A DNA stretch of 50,963 bases from Spirodela intermedia (GCA_902729315.2 CACVBZ020000046.1:1-50963); one strand, 5' to 3'; shown: positions 34,120-46,881, counted from the stretch's first letter. Numbers and translations are program-made. The notes: generated by a model not told the origin, from the letters alone.

Positions 34120-36387
34120 CTAATCTTGGCCGCCACCCAGGAGACCCCTGAGGCTCTGCAGGCCCTCCGCTGAGATGCACCGGCGGACACGGGACCTCTG
34201 CACCGCCGCCGCCGCCGGCGGCTCCGCCTGGAAGCACACCACCAGCGCCGTCAGGTTGTCGTCCGCCCCCCTCTTGATGGCCTCCTCAACCAGCTCCCTG
34301 GAGCAGGCCCTCGCGTCGTTGTGGTCCTGCAGCCGCCGCCGGGCAAAGTCCACCGCGTTCTGGCTCGTGAACACGTCCCACAGCCCGTCGCTGCCGATGA
34401 CCAGGAACTCGTCGTCCTTCCCCAAAGTGATCATCTTCATCTCCGGCTCAGCAATTAGCGGCCCTCCATCGGCGCTCTTGATTCCATCCAGGTGCCAGTC
34501 CCCCAGAGCCCTCGTCACCCCAATCTCCCCGTTCAGGTACTCGCCGTCGATGAACCCCCCCAGTGCTTCCACTCTCATTCTCTCTATTCCGCAGCAGGGC
34601 CGGTGGTCCTTGGACATCTCCACCGCCGTTCCCGCCCGCGATAGTACCGCCCGGCAGTCCCCGGCATTGGCGACAAGCAGCGACCTGCACTCACCCACCA
34701 GAATTTCACTCAATTCCGTGATCAAACAGCGACTGAGGAAGAGCCGATTGAGGAGGAGGACGGGACCTGCCGAAGATCATGGCGGTGAGCGCCGTCGTGC
34801 CCGAGGAGAGCGCCGACTGGCCAGAACAGGTCTGGGCGAACTGGGCGTCGATCTCCACGAAGGACCGAGCAACGACCTTCTCCAGCTCGAGAGGGAACCC
34901 AGCGTCCTCCACGATGAGCCTCGGCAGGTTGTCGCGGACGAAGTGCGCCGCGTCCTTCCCTCCATGGCCGTCGAACACCTGCACCAGTGCAGTCGAGCTC
35001 AATTACAGGTACGAACCATCTGCCACCAACCCCATGCCGATAACAGAAGTAAAACCAGGGGGGAAGTAATCAGATCACAAAACCCTATACAGAAACCCTG
35101 TCGTCGGATCAACCCGGACAGGTAAGAAACCCAAACTTTCTCATTAAACCCTTCCGACCCTTTTGCTCTCAGAAATTGAGAAAAAAGAAAGTGATTGGCG
35201 AGGAGGATACAGAGCCCTACTCCATAAAAGGAAACAGAGCATTGGTCCAGTGCCCGGCTACCGAACTTCTTGGCAATGTCTTCGATGCAGACGTGGGTGT
35301 CCTCCATGTACTTCCTCTGGCCGATATCGGCCCACTCGCCATGCCGGATCGCGGGGACGTAGTTCCCTGTGGCCTTCTGGTTGTCCTCTGACCCTTTGAG
35401 TGGGACGTCCTGAGCCACCGTGTTCTCACAGATGCTTTCCAGCTGCAGACAGCAAGGGAGAGGGCGGAAAATTCTGAGCACAGGAGACCAAACCAAGCAC
35501 ATACAATGATCAACGAACCATTCATCATGCAATGTACGGCATTATATGTTCCATGAACAATCGTTAGATCTTTCTGCTTTCCTAGATTGGCAAGTCATTC
35601 CATTTTAATTGGCCGAAGCTAGCATGCCGAATTCTGCCGACCACTCTCATTTATTATCTGAGTTTTTTTTTTCTCCTTAATGAAGTATTAATTAGGGCAT
35701 TGATTTATCTGAGCGACATTCAGAACAAGATGGAATGAACATCTCTGGTCTGATTTTTGGTATTTAAAATGGCGGCGCAAAATGTTTTTTAATGTAAAAA
35801 AAGGTTGCTCCGGCATCTTTAATTATGAAAAATGCAAAAATCTTAATGCAGAAAAAGGGAAAGGGAACAAAAATCACGAAAAGGGTAACTGATATCCGTA
35901 ACAACATTTCATCTGGAAATGATTGACTGCTGAAGATCTAAAAGAAGAAAAATTATGGAAAACTATCTCGAATAAAAAAAGAATCGATTTTTCTGCGACC
36001 CAATTCCCAGTTCGATCGAAATAATTAAATTCGGCATCCATAAGAATTCGAAAGGGAAATCCTCATCCGACCCATCTCTGCACCCCCCAACCCCAAACCT
36101 GCTCGCCAAGAGAGAACACGACGAGAACAGGATTCGAACGAACCAGGCACAGAGATCAAAGCGCCAGCCCACACCCATCCATCCATCAATCTTCGTGGAG
36201 GATTCAAAAGGGGAGGAGCATGAACATGAACAGGGATAAGGCAATAGGATCGTCCGATAGCAAGACGAAGACGGCAAATCGCAATGGTCCTTACAGTAGC
36301 AGAACTTCTGGCCGCGGGGGAGCTCTCGGGCTCCGATTTCTCCATCTTCTCCGCCTCCTCCTCCTCCGCGACTTCCCTCACGCACAT
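34120..36387 (-). CDS. Protein phosphatase 2C (PPM family), 4 exons
   Basis: Mn/Mg-dependent Ser/Thr phosphatase. Exons in transcript order: 36295-36387, 35221-35442, 34767-34978, 34120-34684, all phase-consistent, 363 residues. Diagnostic motifs: WADIGQRKYMEDTHVC (motif 1 with RxxMED), FYGVFDGHGGKDAAHF (metal-binding DGHGG across the exon 2/3 junction), SGTTALTAMIFGRSLLVANA, GDCRAVLSR, MSKDHRP, GEIGVTRALGDWHLDG, EFLVIGSDGLWDVFTSQNAV and RGADDNLTALVVCFQ. All metal-coordinating aspartates are present, so it should be active. The N-terminal 31-residue exon is acidic and low in conservation; the start MCVREVAEEEE fits plant PP2C group G/F proteins, but I cannot fix the group. A sense CT run lies in the leader (36590-36606). 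Confidence 0.94.
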
Positions 36388-38479
36388 GGCGATACCGGCG
36401 AATCCCCCCCGAACTAAATCTGGGCACCAACGGGGCCGCTCCGAAGCAGGAGATGAGGGCGCGAGATCAGAGGAGAGAAGGTTCGGACGGGGCAGGTGGG
36501 TGGGTTGGGGGAGGAGATATCTGAGCTGGCCTGCGTGGGGGCGAAATTGGGTTCAAGAGAAGGAGATGAAGATGAGCAGTTAAACGCTAGAGAGAGAGAG
36601 AGAGAGCACCCATTTATATGTACTGGGTGAGGAGAGAAAAAGGGCAGATTTTTCTACCGGGAAAGCTCCGCCGCATGGCCGGAGGCCCTTCCCGGTTACT
36701 TCTGGAAGGCACACTCAGGGACCGGCGACTCGTGGCCCTGGTCTTCTTCTTCCCCCCTCCCCTAGCTGAAAGTTTTTAAATAGAATTTAAAACCCGTTAT
36801 ATAATTTATTTCTCGATAGCCCCATTTCTGCTTTCAGATCTTTTCTCCAGAATAGGCATTTGCAGCTTTATAAATATTATAAGGTATTTTTGCAAATACG
36901 TAATTTTTTATCTGTTTGGTTTTATTAACCGAGGGTTTTTTTTTTTACCCGTGGTCTGATGAGCCGTGGTCGTGGGACATCCGATGACGTGCCGCGTCAT
37001 CGTCCACTAGAATGGTGAGGTGATCGGGGGGACGGATAGGCTTAAGGTCACCGACGAGTGACGGGCATCGCCGACGGTATCTTGTCAGATATTATTCGCG
37101 GCATCTGGGGTTCGAGTGACAAACGAAGGGCCACCGCGGCGTTACCACCACCAGGATCTCCTGGGCGTTCTGATGTACCCGTGGGGAACATTTTCTTAAG
37201 CGTGATTCCGTCATCCCTCTCTTGCCTCGGCACAGCGCACGTGTTTCCATCGAGCGGTCACGATGGAAGCTCGCGGAATCTACCCTTTTCTCACAATGCC
37301 CGCGGAACACTGTACCACGATATCGCGCTTGTAAAAAGGACACATCTATCAACATATTTTTATCAGTGTTAATTTTGATAATTTTCAAATCAAAAAAGGA
37401 TTTCTACGCAAAACAGCTATCAAAATCAAAAGTTTCCCGTGTTTCACGTGTATTTTTAGACGATAATTAATAACGCGGCTAACAAAGTTGACGTCAACGT
37501 TGACGTTGAATTGACACTTATCTTAATGATAATAATTACTCAAATCCAATTGGCTAGATTATAATTAATCGGTCAAATATCCCGTGAAGATAGTTGATCC
37601 CCAAGGCATCATATTCCGGCAAATAAAATAATTATTCAATTCTTATTTTTAACCGAATTGGGGAAAATATATTTTTTGATATTAAATGGACAGCGAGAGT
37701 AACGTGGAGAAACGCAGACCATCCATTTTTTCAGGTATGCAAGTATGAAAATTGCCATAATTAGAAATCTAGGTATCCACGTAGCCGGTCGTTTGATCTT
37801 CCGTGCAATAGCTGGCTCCTATAAATGGTATGAAAAGCCCGAAGCTAGCCCAGCCCGGTGGGGCCCAGATTATCAGGCCGAAGCTTGAAAAATCGGCTCT
37901 TTAAAATCTGTTTGGCCAGGCCCGTCCAAACAGGGATTCTGGCTAGCCCTAGAACCCTACAAAGCCGTCTTTTAAATATCTCCTTCCAGTCTGGTCAACT
38001 AAGTCGGCGGGAAAGGGGTTGACTTTTGTAAAGGAGCGGCACTGATGAGGCGGCGCGCTCTTTTGCAGGCAAATTGGTCGAAAGGACAAAAAAGAGGGCC
38101 CTTTTCGTGACAGGAATATGTAAAGGCCCAATTAGGCCCATTTAGATCCAATTTTCGAGCCCAATTTGTGGGCCCGTCCTAACCCGAGTCGTAGGGGAAG
38201 GAACCGACCGATTCCGAGTCGAACGCGGAGGCGTGCGCGCCAAAACCAGGTAACGGCCACGAAACCGCCGGGCGAAACGGGAATATACAATTGAATATAA
38301 ATAAAATAAAAGACAGCTGGATATTTCCTGTCCCGACCCCTTTTGAGGAGAGCCTGCGCATAAGGCCCTACGCTGGCCGTTGCCAACTGGGTATTCCCGT
38401 TCTCGATCGTCTTCTTCCTCCCGCTCGAAGCCCTAGCCGCAGGGTTGGATCGCGCTAGAAGCGAAGGAAGCCGGATCCG
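36388..38479. other. Divergent intergenic region PP2C / small protein gene
   Basis: Contains both promoters. Seen: a GA run (36590-36606), AT-rich patches, a dense TTGAC/TGACG cluster with a palindrome at 37487-37515, and several GGCCCA motifs at 38115-38180 near the start of the small gene. No coding sequence recognised. Confidence 0.6.
37487..37515. promoter_or_regulatory. W-box / as-1-like palindromic cluster
   Basis: GTTGACGTCAAC is a perfect 12-base palindrome (37487-37498) with TGACGTCA at its core (TGA-type bZIP site). It is followed at once by CGTTGACG and TTGAC repeats, giving four TTGAC cores (WRKY W-box core) in about 30 bases. Which neighbour it serves is unknown: PP2C starts 1.1 kb away and the small gene 1.0 kb away. 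Confidence 0.45.
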
Positions 38480-38884
38480 ATGGATTACCTTCGCAGAGAT
38501 TCTCTGAAGCGGAGGATTCGCTCCTCCAACTGTTTCTCCTGCTGCTTCCGGGGAAGAGGCGGCGAGCCGGCGGAATCACCGACCGAGGGCGCGCAGGAAC
38601 CGTCGTTGATGAGCTCCTCCGCAGCTTGGGTGCGTTCCAAGGCGAACGAGATCCCGGAGTTGAAGGACAAGTGCCGGAATCTCGTGTCGCGGATGGGGAG
38701 GTCCCGCCGTCACTCCGGCGACTTCAGGTACGATCCCCTGAGCTACGCCCGCAACTTCGACGAGGGCCCCGATTTCGACGAGGAGGAGGAGGTTTCCCCC
38801 TCGGATTTACAGTTTCGGAGCTTCTCCGCCCGGCTCCCTCCCACGCCGCCGCATCCGACGCCCGCAGCGGCGGCCTGTATCTAG
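38480..38884 (+). CDS. Small uncharacterised plant protein, single exon
   Basis: 134 residues, MDYLRRDSLKRRIRSSNCFS at the start. I recognise the layout as a conserved but functionally unknown plant family: a Cys-rich N-terminus (NCFSCCFRG, a possible palmitoylation site), then the conserved block WVRSKANEIPELKDKCRNLV and GRSRRHSGDFRYDPLSYARN, then FDEG with an acidic run, and a Pro-rich C-terminus (ARLPPTPPHPTP). No membrane segment or catalytic motif. Serines around RRHSGDF fit a basophilic phosphorylation site, which is inference. The start is the first ATG after a GC-rich leader with GGCCCA elements upstream. GC and codon use match neighbouring real exons. An intron beyond the stop is not required. 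Confidence 0.82.
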   Translation: MDYLRRDSLKRRIRSSNCFSCCFRGRGGEPAESPTEGAQEPSLMSSSAAWVRSKANEIPELKDKCRNLVSRMGRSRRHSGDFRYDPLSYARNFDEGPDFDEEEEVSPSDLQFRSFSARLPPTPPHPTPAAAACI

Positions 38885-40349
38885 TCGCGCTCTCGTCCTC
38901 GAAGTTCCGCCCCTCTCCTTCCCCTTCTTTCAATTTATCTGATCCGTAGGTGCGCCATATGAGAATCCGTGAGATCTTTGTACTTTGTGATTACTTGCTG
39001 GAGGGGGCAGGGGCCTGTACGCAAACTGCTATCAAAGATCGGCAGTCTCGTTGAATATCTGTCTGGTGACCATCCGCGGAAGCTTCTGAGTCTTCGCCGG
39101 CACGATCGGCGTCGATCTACCCCAGAACGCCGGGAGCGTAGGAGCGAGAATCTCCCATCGTGTGCCTTTCCACCATTTCCGGCGACTCTGGCCGCCGTCT
39201 CCGGCACCTTTCGCGGCGGGATCTTCAGGCGGGCGGTTTGACCGGACTCCACGCGAGCGCCGCACGTCCCCAGGTGGGTGTCATCTGCTTGTCCTTAATC
39301 AACATCCCGAGCATTTGTTAATGGCCGATGACAGACGCAATCGGCGGCGCTGAAACAAGACTAACTCTGTTTTTGTTAATCTCTGCGGCGCCATCCTAGA
39401 AGATGGTGCCAGAAGACTTCGGGGTTTCCGACTAATCAACTGCATTATAATACTGCTAGTTGCCCGCCACACCGAATACCGTGAGCCGACGTTGACTTTT
39501 TTTTAATCCTGAACAGTCCAAATGGGCGACTCTGATGGAGCCGACTCCGATTTTTTATAATTTCACATAATTTATTGCTGATGCGCTCGATCTGAATCAG
39601 GGGAGAGTTGCCTCATATTTATCCGATTTGCTCCCATCACAGTTTATGCGTACCTTGCGGTTTTATTTTTCCCGATGGCGTCTTAATCCGCACCCATCCA
39701 GTCGATCATGCGTTGACTATTCTGGCTCGACGATCGTAAGTTAGATTTATCAATGCAGACATGGCTCCGGTGGAACCCAGTTCGGAAGCTTGAGGCCTGT
39801 TCTTGTTCTCTCTCTCTCTCTCTCTCTTCGCTCATGTGATGGGCGTATCTTTGGAGCTCATTATCGGGGACCAGGTTGCGTACGGGCCTTGTAAAATATG
39901 CCCGGGACTGGAATTATAAAAAATGCGTGCTTTATTTTTTGGGGCCATAAAACGTTGACTCGAGTATTACAACCAATGTTGTCTTGTTTGGTTTCTCCAC
40001 CTACGACCATGGCCATTGATCTAGAGAGAGAGAGAGAGAGAGAGAGAGGGTCTCACCGATCCCTTTGGGGGCCCATTTAGGGCGACGCCTTCTGTTGAAT
40101 GGGCCGGATGTTCTAACCAAGTGGGAGGGATGGAGAGAGAGAGAGGATCTCACCGATCCCTTTGGGGGCCCATTTAGGGCGATGGGCTGGAGATCTAACT
40201 AAGCGGGGGGGCCAATAAATAAAGTATGGCGGCCCAAAGTTGGTTGAATTTCTCAGCCCCTTTCCCACCAGTGGGTTCCTTCCCCTTTGACGAGAGCAGG
40301 CACCGGTGGGCCCGCGAGGTCGGAGGAAGAGGAGCGTGAAGCCAGAGTC
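38885..40349. other. Intergenic region before ALF4-type gene
   Basis: Includes 3' UTR of the small gene, CT and GA runs (39808-39828; 40023-40048) and a duplicated promoter block. Open frames at 38935-39353 overlap on both strands with no family resemblance. Confidence 0.6.
40051..40182 (+). repeat. 35-bp direct repeat in ALF4-type promoter
   Basis: A 35-base block starting TCTCACCGATCCCTTTGGGG and ending in GGGCCCATTTAGGGCGA occurs at 40051-40085 and again, identically, at 40148-40182. Each copy is preceded by GA repeats. Each contains a GGGCCCA (site II-like) element, about 170-300 bases before the start codon. Confidence 0.9.
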
Positions 40350-43300
40350 ATGGCCTCCGCCAGGACATCGCATGAGGGAATCGACATCGGGAGGGTGTGG
40401 CTTGACGGCGAGCCTTCTTCCTCGGTCTCTTCTCGGCTGCGGGAGGCCCTCACGAACTGCTCCAAGGTACGTTCTGCGTGAGCGGGATTTAGCTGGGGGA
40501 CAGGGAGGGAGAACTGCTCTGCACTATGCCCTGATTCTTCTTTTTTGTACTAGTATTTTGGCGCCGGGGATTACGGTGGCGGAGACAAGGCGATCGCGGA
40601 GGTTGTCGAACTGCTGAACAACATAGTGGAATGGTCACCGGCAGCTTCGGAGAATGTTGTCCCTAGGGAGGCCGTCTCGGAGGAGGCGTTGCTGGAGATC
40701 CTTGAATTTTTATCATCTCCTACTGCAGATGAGGTTAATATTTTTCAGAAAATTGTCCCCGTTTGAGGTAGGTGTTTAGGCCTTTGATGTGTCGTCGCAT
40801 TCGTTTGCAGATGACAGTAGATGCACTCTCTTTGGAGCTTCCGAAGCTGGTGGTGAAGTTCGTCGGTGTCTCTGATGAATGTAGGAAGTACGCGGAGAGG
40901 ATTATAGACTACCTCATTACCACTTGCAACCCACGTGACATGCTTTCAATGCTCTGTGAGGCGAGTAACCAATTGGAGAGGTTTATTTCATTTTCTTTTT
41001 ACCCGGGACTTCTGATTCGTTTACTTATCTAATGACAGATCATGCCTGATATCGTGTTTGTAATTTGAGAAGATTAACTTTGATGAACTTTAAACTTGCT
41101 TTTGCCTCCCTAAATTCCCTAGGAAAATATAATTTCGCATTGGGTTTTCGTTCATATATCTTGGGTATTGGTATACTGTGCGACTTTGACATGAACATGT
41201 CGAAATAATCCAAACCTTATGATCGAAAATATATCCTCGTAGCGAAATATTTGTATCACGAGGAACATTTTTTTTGAAAGAGGACCGCACGTCTGAAAGA
41301 AATTTGTGAAGATAATCACTGTGTGATCTATGAACTAATTTCTCTACCTATGTTCCATGGTTGGAACTTGTGTAGCAAAAAGAGGTCATTTGTTTTTCTT
41401 CGAATTGAATACGTATCTTTCTGTATTTTCTTTAAAGATAGGTTTAAAAGATATAATGAATATGTCGAGTCGTGATTTATACATTTTCAATGTCGCTTTC
41501 GTCTTCAATGCATTGATATAAACCTTCTCACGTTGATCTATGCTTGGTTAGAACCGAGCATAGATCCAAGTGTTTTCCAAAAGGATAAAAATCCAATTTA
41601 GATTTTATACTTGATCTTCACCCGGGAAACAATCTGTCGAATTTTCTATAATCTTCACTCGGCCAGTTTTATGCCATAGAGTGAAGTGAAACACTGTCGT
41701 TGGTTTTAATATCTCATGTTTAAATTGGACATGAGCAACGTGCATCAGTCAAGCCATTGCAATCATTCTCTTTAACGGTTGTTTGACGAATGCTTCTATG
41801 TTAGTTTATTCATTATTTGGAAGGGTAAAACTTAATTTCTAATGTATGGTACGGTGCTCTGATATCTGCATAGCTAGTATGATGCTCGATGATCCTTGTT
41901 TGCATCGTTTCTGACATCCTCTACTTTGCTCCAGGCATTAGATTCGCAAATTAAAGTATCTACAATGCCCATTGATTTTGTCGTTCTCTTGGCAGGACTA
42001 TCGAAAGGTAATCCCTCAGAGAACCACACAAGGCTATTGAAACACACAGGCCTGTTCTTTGTATTTCAATTTGTGATGTAGTTTGTCCGTCCATTTCCGG
42101 TTCTTTCTGGTGGAATAAATCATTTTTTTTGGGTTTTAAATTTTTAATTCGAAACAAGAAGTCACATGGTCTCGAAAGTTCACATAAGAACTTCAAGTAT
42201 TGACATTTGAAGATAGATTTGCTGAATTTTTCTTTTCTCTCCTGACAGTTGACGTACTGAATTTTGTCTTTAGTGATCCTTAGCGTCAGGAGGCATCATG
42301 TTCAGCAAATAAAAGTAGCACTTCCTGTTGTTCTCAATGTTACACGTACTATATCTTCAGATTTTGATGGGGAAGATGAAGTTTCTCTTCTTGATCTTTA
42401 TAGAGCAGTTATTGGCATCGGGATATCCATTCAGTCAGTCTGTGATAAATCGGTCTGTGAAGTTTCTGAAGGCACCTCATCCTATTTTTGCATTTATGAA
42501 GCCACCTGGTGCACGAAAAACATCTCAATCTGCATTGTTCGTTTCTTCTTCTGTCATGCAATAGATGGGAGAAAGGAAAGAAGAGCTCCGTGCTATACTC
42601 GGTCTATACACAATACAAAACCTGGTCAGTCGTGCTCACTTTGGAAGTTTTTTTTCTTTTTCTTTCTGGAAAATACAGTTGCCTCTCATACATTAACTAG
42701 ACAGGTTTCTTTACTTGATAATTAGGCTGTTTTATTTTCCTGTGTAATTTTTTCTCTAGGCATTTCTTTCCATGAGTAATCTGGCAAGCAAAGTTTCAAG
42801 CTGTATTTCTTCTGTGAAAGAATTATCTCAGTTCCTTCCGATTTGTGGCTTGTCCTATCTTGGCCTTATAACTGGAGATGATGTTGAATCAATTAATCGG
42901 GCAGTTTGGGGAGGTATTATTTTTTTTTCTATTTTTTCTGTTATAGTTTATTTTAGATATTTCCTTTTCTCTGAGTTCTTTACGACAAACTGCAGAAGAT
43001 GAAGATGACTTTGTGATTTGGTTGCCATCAGCTAAGGGTGGAGCATGTCTTGCAGGTCTCTTTTGACATATTCCTCGTAATTTTTCTATATCTTTAAAAA
43101 ATATCCATCACTCTTTTACTCACTCATTAATGATGGCTGATTACTTCTCCCTATTTATGGTTTTTCTGACGTTTTATCAGTGTTATGGGGTTCTATCTCT
43201 GAGGAGGTTGCAAAAGCCGCTGGAGAGCTAGTGGTTACTCTTTTGGATGAACTTCGCACAAGTCCGACTAAGAGGTGGCAGGCAGTTGGAATGCTGAAGC

Positions 43301-45249
43301 ATCTGCTCTCATCAACCGATTATTCATGGAAAATTAAAGCTCACAGTGTTGAACTACTTCTAAACATCATGGATGCAACTGTCGGTGAAGAACAAGATAA
43401 TGATTGTACAGAGAGATCATTCCTAATCCCCAGCATTTTTGCTGCTTTGCAGGTAGTACTACTTGTGTGAGGGTGGGGCTGATGTGATTGATTACCATCA
43501 TTCCTACGCACTTTCTCTCTTATGGCAAATAAACCTTTCAGGCTCTCGAGAAGGTGATGGTATTTTCCGCAGATGCAGCTTTGAGGAAGAAAGCTTTCTC
43601 TGCATTTAAGAAAGTATGTAGCACATTATCAAATATTTCTCTATCATGCTCTATTAATATGTGCTTAATCAGGAGAAAAAAAAACCTGTCTCACTCGTAT
43701 CTGTGAAGCTCTAGTGAGTTATAATTTTATTTTATTTTAATTTTTTTGCACTGGACATCAAAATTTCTTACAAGAACTTGAAGGATTTCATTTCATTTTC
43801 AGTTATCGTACCAACACCTGCCCCTCAGCTGCCAGTTCAAATACCTTTCCATTCTAACCTGTTTGATGCGTTTCCAGTATCAGACTGCAACTCATGCTTT
43901 TGCCGCCTGAAATTATCTGCTCTCAAGATACTAATCTCATCTCCATGAGGCTAAATACCCGCTTGGTTTCCTGTCATCAGTCTCTAACTTTGTTTCTTGG
44001 GGCCATCACTGAAGAGCCATTTTGTTGGCAGCTGATTTTTCAAGCATGTATGCATTTGTGGATATGCTTCATTTATGGTATATTCGACATGATTTCTGCT
44101 GATGCTTTCAATTGGGTGATTGGATTCCACGTGGATTATTCGGACGGTCAACTCAGTTCCATCATACTCGTCCACGTCGCATAGCTGCATGAGGATGTGG
44201 CTCCCGACGACTCCTCCCTCAGTGATGGGATGAGAGAGGAGAATGATTATCAGTCCTACCCTTTTTGTGGAAGCCTGAATAATGTGCGGAAAAACATCAT
44301 TTTTTTTTCTATATCAGCGATATATTTTTTGCCCACTCACCAGAAATTGTCATGCCTATTTTTGGAAAAAAAACCCATCAGTATCTGGTTTTCCTCTATT
44401 TTTACCCATAATTCTTCCCCGAAATGGATCTCATAATTTTTATTCTTATTTTTTTCGGCGAAATTTCTCCAGGTAGTGTCTGATATTCCGCGTCTCCAAA
44501 GGTTCGACGTCCTGAAGGCGCTGATCACAAATAGCTCGTCTCCCGACATGGTGAGCTCCCCCCGGGCCTCCGAGACACGTCTTGCCACTTGTCGCTTATG
44601 GAAGTCCCCACGTGGACAGGTCGGGCTTCTTCTGGATCTTGTCCGAGAGGAGGTCAACCAGGAGAGCAGGAGAGGGGCTTCGTCATCAGAAGACGCACCT
44701 TCATTCTGGAGCGGGAGCGCCCTCGAGCTGGTCGAGCTGGTCCTCAGACCGCCCAAGGGTGGCCCCCCTGCCTTCCCCCAGGACGGCGTGCCGGTACTCT
44801 TCTGAAACTCACTTTTCTCAGGCCCAGGCCCATTAACACAATTATCTTCTATTGCTGACGTCATCATCACGGGCACAGGTCTTGGCCGCCCTCAACCTCT
44901 ACCGATTCATTCTGATAAGGGCCTCCGCAGGTAAAATCACGGTGGGTCGGTCAACGGCCGGTTTCATTCCCTTTTTCTGGTTGACTTCGGGTCTTGGTCA
45001 GCGCCTCTTTTCTCTTCTTCATTCTTCACAGGAGGAAGGAACCAGGGGGGTCTGCTCACCGGAGCCCACCTGCGGAAAGCCTACGCGGAGTGGCTCCTCC
45101 CGCTCCGGGTGCTGGTGACGGGAATCGAAGCGGAGAGCCGAGAGGACGACGGTGAGCTCACCCTCCACGCCCACTCCCTGAACCCCGTCCAGCTGGTCTT
45201 GTATCGTTGCATCGAGCTCGTCGAGGGCTGTCTGAAACACGCCAAGTGA
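40350..45249 (+). CDS. ALF4: ABERRANT LATERAL ROOT FORMATION 4 / glomulin-type protein, 14 exons
   Basis: ALF4 is the plant glomulin homologue: it binds the RING protein RBX1, restrains SCF/cullin-RING ligases and is needed for lateral root initiation. Exons: 40350-40466, 40554-40733, 40811-40960, 41935-42007, 42274-42452, 42565-42624, 42760-42913, 42996-43055, 43181-43452, 43542-43613, 44473-44550, 44620-44793, 44879-44930, 45032-45249. The phases agree and give 612 residues, near the Arabidopsis protein's length. The sequence is all-helical, HEAT-like, with Leu-rich blocks such as LPKLVVKFVGVSDECRKYAE, SNLASKVSSCISSVKELSQF, DDFVIWLPSAKGGACLAVLW, KIKAHSVELLLNIMD and LYRCIELVEGCLKH at the end. 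Intron 3 must use a GC donor (GAG, then GCGAGT at 40961); no GT site gives an open junction. An in-frame ATG at 40287 would add 21 residues; 40350 matches the family better. Convergent with the next gene, 255 bases between stop codons. Confidence 0.92.
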
Positions 45250-45504
45250 AGCTCGTAGACCTCCCCGATGTAATCAGGCGCCATTTTTCCTAATCCGGAA
45301 AACCGACTCTTTTTCTTCTTCTTCTTCTCCTCTTTCACTGGTATTATCTGGGGTTATATAAATAAATAAGTAATATATATATAGTTTGATTGCTCCTTAT
45401 TGGAATGGGAATCACCGAAATGCCCCTGAGGAGGCTCGGCTCTGAAACCATGAGGGCGAGTGAGGCGGTTCCATCTATGTACAAAACTCGAGGATCGTGG
45501 CGGT

Positions 45505-46881
45505 CTAAATTTCGTCATCAGGTGAACGGTTGAGGTCGAAGGGGAAGGACACTGCAGGCGGAGGAGGTGTCGGCCGGGATCTTCGGGCTCCTTCGTACTC
45601 GGGGGCGGGCCCAGGCTGAGTTCTCTCCGTGTTGACCTCTCCGGGGTCAAGGGGAGACACATAGACTTTCGGGGGCGGTCCGCTTGACTGAAAGAGATAC
45701 ATAGACCCATTAGGAAGCTACGCAGAAAGAAAGGCAATGGAAGAGAAATGTTTATGGATCGATTTTATGTGTTTTCAGCACTTATAATTTATTTATTTTT
45801 AAAAACCCACAAATTCAGAAAAGAAAAAAAAAACTATCACAGGTTCTAATTTGTTCACACATACTTGTGCACGATGTATGTTTTTAAATAGTTTCTTTTT
45901 GTGTGTGTTTTAAGCACCTTGAATGATTTATAAAAAACCCCATAAGTTCAGAAATAAGAGCTCTCACAGACTCTATATTTTGGAGATGAATCCTCTCGAT
46001 GCATGCCTCCCTTGGACTCTAATCATTGCTGTTTTGAGGAACTGTGGAAGGAAGCGGCTGACGGCATGAGGCAAGAGAGTAAGCAATCTTTCCGGATTTG
46101 GGCAGTTTTAGCCCCCCTTGGATTCGAGGACTGGCTGACCGACACAAACTAACCCATTTCTGGTTTTATGGGCATGGTCCCGATCTGACGAGCAATTTCA
46201 AAGTCAACTAGGAGGATTTTAATCGCCGAGGAATCGGCGAAATGATGGGGGGGGAGGCGAGATTTGCAGCGTTATCGAAAGGTATCGGCTAATCCTAAGG
46301 AAATGATACAAAAAGATCTACACAGAATACTTGGATGCCACCACTAAGAGATAGAGAGCGAGAGCGAGAGAGAGAGAGAGAGAGAGAGAGGGTTACCTCC
46401 AGTTTCTTCAAGGACGAGTTCTCCTCCAGCAGAACGCTGTAGATCTCCTCTTGTCTGGCTAGCTCCTGCTTGAATCAAGCACAAGATCATCAGCATCAGC
46501 ATCATCATCATCTTCATCTTCGTCAAAAAATAAGAAGAAAAAGTGGCCAAACCCATGGATCCTATCGGGGATTCTTCTTTCACGGAGGATTGCAGAGAAG
46601 AGGATGAGAGGGAATAACCCCACCTTGCGGAGCTCGGCCTGCTCCTGCAGCAGGAAGTCCTTCATGGCTCGCAGCTCCATGACCGTCTGCATTCATCGAA
46701 GGAAGAAAGGTTTCGTCAGAACCCTTCAAACGTGGAGACGCGTTCATAAGATGGAGAAACACAGACGATCGGGTGGGCCTTTCCTGCTATATCCACTGTT
46801 TCCCCTCTCTCTCTAAAACTTGCTCCTTTACCCTCCAACTCCTTACTTATATAGCTACATGTCCGGAGAGTGCACGGGAGG

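Noticed and set aside
34175-35125. 316-codon plus-strand open frame
   Set aside because: Antisense to PP2C exons 3 and 4, whose motifs and splice phases are clear on the minus strand.
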